The position numbers and the translations under genes are program-made. The notes under the pieces are model-generated. The model had not been told where the DNA came from, did not search any database, and saw nothing but the letters and a program-made list of their open reading frames with translations. A stretch of DNA of 6,691 bases from Candidatus Tepidiaquacellales bacterium UBA6667 (GTDB lineage Bacteria > Bacteroidota > Ignavibacteria > Tepidaquicellales > Tepidaquicellaceae). Location of the stretch: NCBI GenBank assembly GCA_002455255.1, contig DKKL01000012.1, positions 1 through 6,691 of the forward strand. The letters run 5' to 3'. How positions within the stretch are numbered: position 1 is the stretch's first letter; every line of letters begins with the position of its first letter. Of this stretch, positions 5,638 to 6,691 are shown in pieces.

Positions 5638-6582
5638 TTAATTCTGAGTAAGTTTTCTGAAGATATCTTCAAGTGAAGTTTCTTCCTGATACAACCCGAG
5701 AATTACTAAATTTAGGGATACAATTTTTCTAAAGAGCTCTTCTCTGATGTCTGCTCCTTTTTTGCATGATAAATGGAATTTCCAGCTGATTGAATCTTCC
5801 ATTTCAAATCTTGCCTGTTCAATTCCTTTGATAGAACGAATTTCCTGTAATAATTTTTCTCTGTTTGTAGATTGATCTTTTTTAACAGTAAGTTCAATTA
5901 CAACCTGACCTTTAAACTGAGATTGTAGAGATTCGGGGGTACCGTCTGCAACAATCTCCCCATTGTTAATTATTAATACTCTGTCGCAGGTTGCCTGAAC
6001 TTCCTGCAATATATGTGTAGATAAAATTAAAGTTTTTTGTTTTCCAAGATCTCTGATGAGTTTTCTTATTTCAATAATTTGGTTAGGATCAAGCCCTGAA
6101 GTAGGTTCATCAAGTATTAACACATCCGGTTCATTTATCATTGCCTGAGCCAAGCCAACTCTTTGTTTATAACCTTTTGAAAGCTGTCCGATATTTTTGT
6201 GAGTCATATCCTGTAGCCCGCATTTTTCAATAACGTTTTCAACTGCTGATTTAACATTGGATTTTTGAATACCGTCAAGCTCTGCAGCATAGTATAAATA
6301 ATCAACAACATTCATATCAAGATAGAGAGGATTTGTTTCAGGTAAGTAGCCAATTTTCTTTCTCACAGCAAGTGAATCAACTTCAGTATCAATACCTTCT
6401 ACAAAAATTTTACCATCGTTTTGAGTGAGGAAAGTTGTAATCATTTTCATTGTTGTTGATTTCCCTGCACCATTTGGTCCAAGAAAACCTACAATTTCAC
6501 CTTTGTTAATTTCAAAAGAAATATTATTAACAGCGGCTTGTGTTCCGTAGTATTTAGTTAAATTTTCTACTTTTATTGACAT
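5638..6582 (-). CDS. ABC transporter ATP-binding protein, GldA-like
   Basis: This is the cytoplasmic ATPase that powers the permease next door. Motifs appear in order: Walker A GPNGAGKST (residues 35-43), the region around the Q-loop GYLPETNPLY (78-87), ABC signature LSKGYKQR (134-141), Walker B VLILDEP (154-160) with the D-loop SGLDP (162-166), and the switch histidine in LSTH (187-190). All are intact, except that the position usually held by glutamine after YLP is glutamate (Glu82), as I recall for other GldA-type proteins. Residues 225-314 form an extra C-terminal domain of the kind found on GldA and drug or antibiotic exporter ATPases. At 314 residues the length is normal for that subclass. 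The ATG is 28 bases downstream of the predicted -7 element, leaving a short leader with no Shine-Dalgarno site. It is the first gene of the cluster. Confidence 0.95.
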   Translation of the reverse strand: MSIKVENLTKYYGTQAAVNNISFEINKGEIVGFLGPNGAGKSTTMKMITTFLTQNDGKIFVEGIDTEVDSLAVRKKIGYLPETNPLYLDMNVVDYLYYAAELDGIQKSNVKSAVENVIEKCGLQDMTHKNIGQLSKGYKQRVGLAQAMINEPDVLILDEPTSGLDPNQIIEIRKLIRDLGKQKTLILSTHILQEVQATCDRVLIINNGEIVADGTPESLQSQFKGQVVIELTVKKDQSTNREKLLQEIRSIKGIEQARFEMEDSISWKFHLSCKKGADIREELFRKIVSLNLVILGLYQEETSLEDIFRKLTQN

Positions 6583-6590
6583 TTATGCGT

Positions 6591-6610
6591 GATATTTTTA
6601 GAATAATATC
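6591..6610. repeat. Short inverted repeat at the predicted start of the operon transcript
   Basis: GATATT (6591-6596) and AATATC (6605-6610) form a 6-bp inverted repeat with an eight-base spacer. It overlaps the last base of the predicted -7 element and covers the expected transcription start, ending eight bases before the ATPase ATG. This is where a repressor operator could lie. All but one pair is A-T, so chance is a real alternative. Confidence 0.25.
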
Positions 6611-6641
6611 AAAAATACTTTAAAGGTTTTAAAATTTCAAA
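6610..6641 (-). promoter_or_regulatory. Predicted promoter of the ABC-plsY-gpsA gene cluster (Bacteroidota type)
   Basis: On the minus strand TTTG (6641-6638) is followed after 20 bases by TATTTTTG (6617-6610), an exact match to TAnnTTTG. The spacing from TTG to the -7 element equals that of the predicted rRNA promoter. Transcription would begin near 6604-6601, about 20 bases before the ATPase start codon. The rest of the sequence to the right edge (6642-6691) shows no recognisable gene or signal. Confidence 0.55.
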
Positions 6642-6691
6642 CCAATTCGGAAAATATTTGTTGAATTGTAACACATCCGTCCAAAACGATG

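Noticed and set aside
5712..5897. Open frame of 61 codons on the minus strand
   Set aside because: It is an alternative frame inside the C-terminal domain of the ABC ATPase, whose own frame is intact.
3271..6582. Naming the genes gldA, gldF and gldG and calling this a gliding-motility locus
   Set aside because: No core gliding or type IX secretion genes (gldK, gldL, gldM, gldN, sprA) are present here, and relatives of this ABC module occur in non-gliding bacteria, so only -like names are justified.
6642..6691. Possible end or start of another gene at the right edge
   Set aside because: Only 50 bases remain, with no start codon context, conserved motif or stop that would identify a gene on either strand.
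1..6691. CRISPR array, insertion sequence, phage or toxin-antitoxin genes
   Set aside because: There are no regularly spaced repeats, no transposase or integrase motifs and no terminal inverted repeats; coding sequence and rRNA fill nearly the whole window.

Overview
The window is AT-rich bacterial DNA in which every supported gene lies on the minus strand. The 16S rRNA start, the TTG-N20-TAnnTTTG promoters, the lack of Shine-Dalgarno sites and the GldA/GldF/GldG-type genes together point to the Bacteroidota/Chlorobiota/Ignavibacteriota (FCB) group. The 16S 5' end (GACGAACGCTGGCGGCGTGC rather than the Bacteroidia-like GATGAACGCTAGCGGCAGGC) makes an Ignavibacteria-like lineage my best guess. 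That placement is inference and was not tested by alignment.

Reading in the direction of transcription, from high to low coordinates, the right edge (6583-6691) holds a promoter. It is followed by a compact six-gene cluster. The first three genes are a GldA-type ABC ATPase (6582-5638), a GldF-type ABC-2 permease (5607-4897) and a GldG-type membrane-anchored auxiliary protein (4887-3271). They are followed by a DUF4340 membrane-anchored protein (3268-2345), the acylphosphate:glycerol-3-phosphate acyltransferase plsY (2286-1594) and glycerol-3-phosphate dehydrogenase gpsA (1587-592). Gaps are 2 to 58 bases, with no overlaps.

After gpsA comes a 290-base non-coding stretch that reads as a ribosomal RNA operon control region. 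It contains a TTG-N20-TATATTTG promoter, a boxA antitermination element, a perfect 10-bp hairpin and then the 5' end of the 16S rRNA gene. The 16S gene runs off the left edge of the window.

Functionally there are three blocks. The first four genes look like one ABC export-type machine with two large extracytoplasmic subunits; its substrate is unknown. GpsA makes sn-glycerol 3-phosphate and PlsY acylates it, which are successive steps at the start of phospholipid synthesis. The rRNA operon follows in the same direction. None of these families is new. The least understood parts are the GldG-DUF4340 pair, its linkage to plsY-gpsA, and the rRNA leader architecture.
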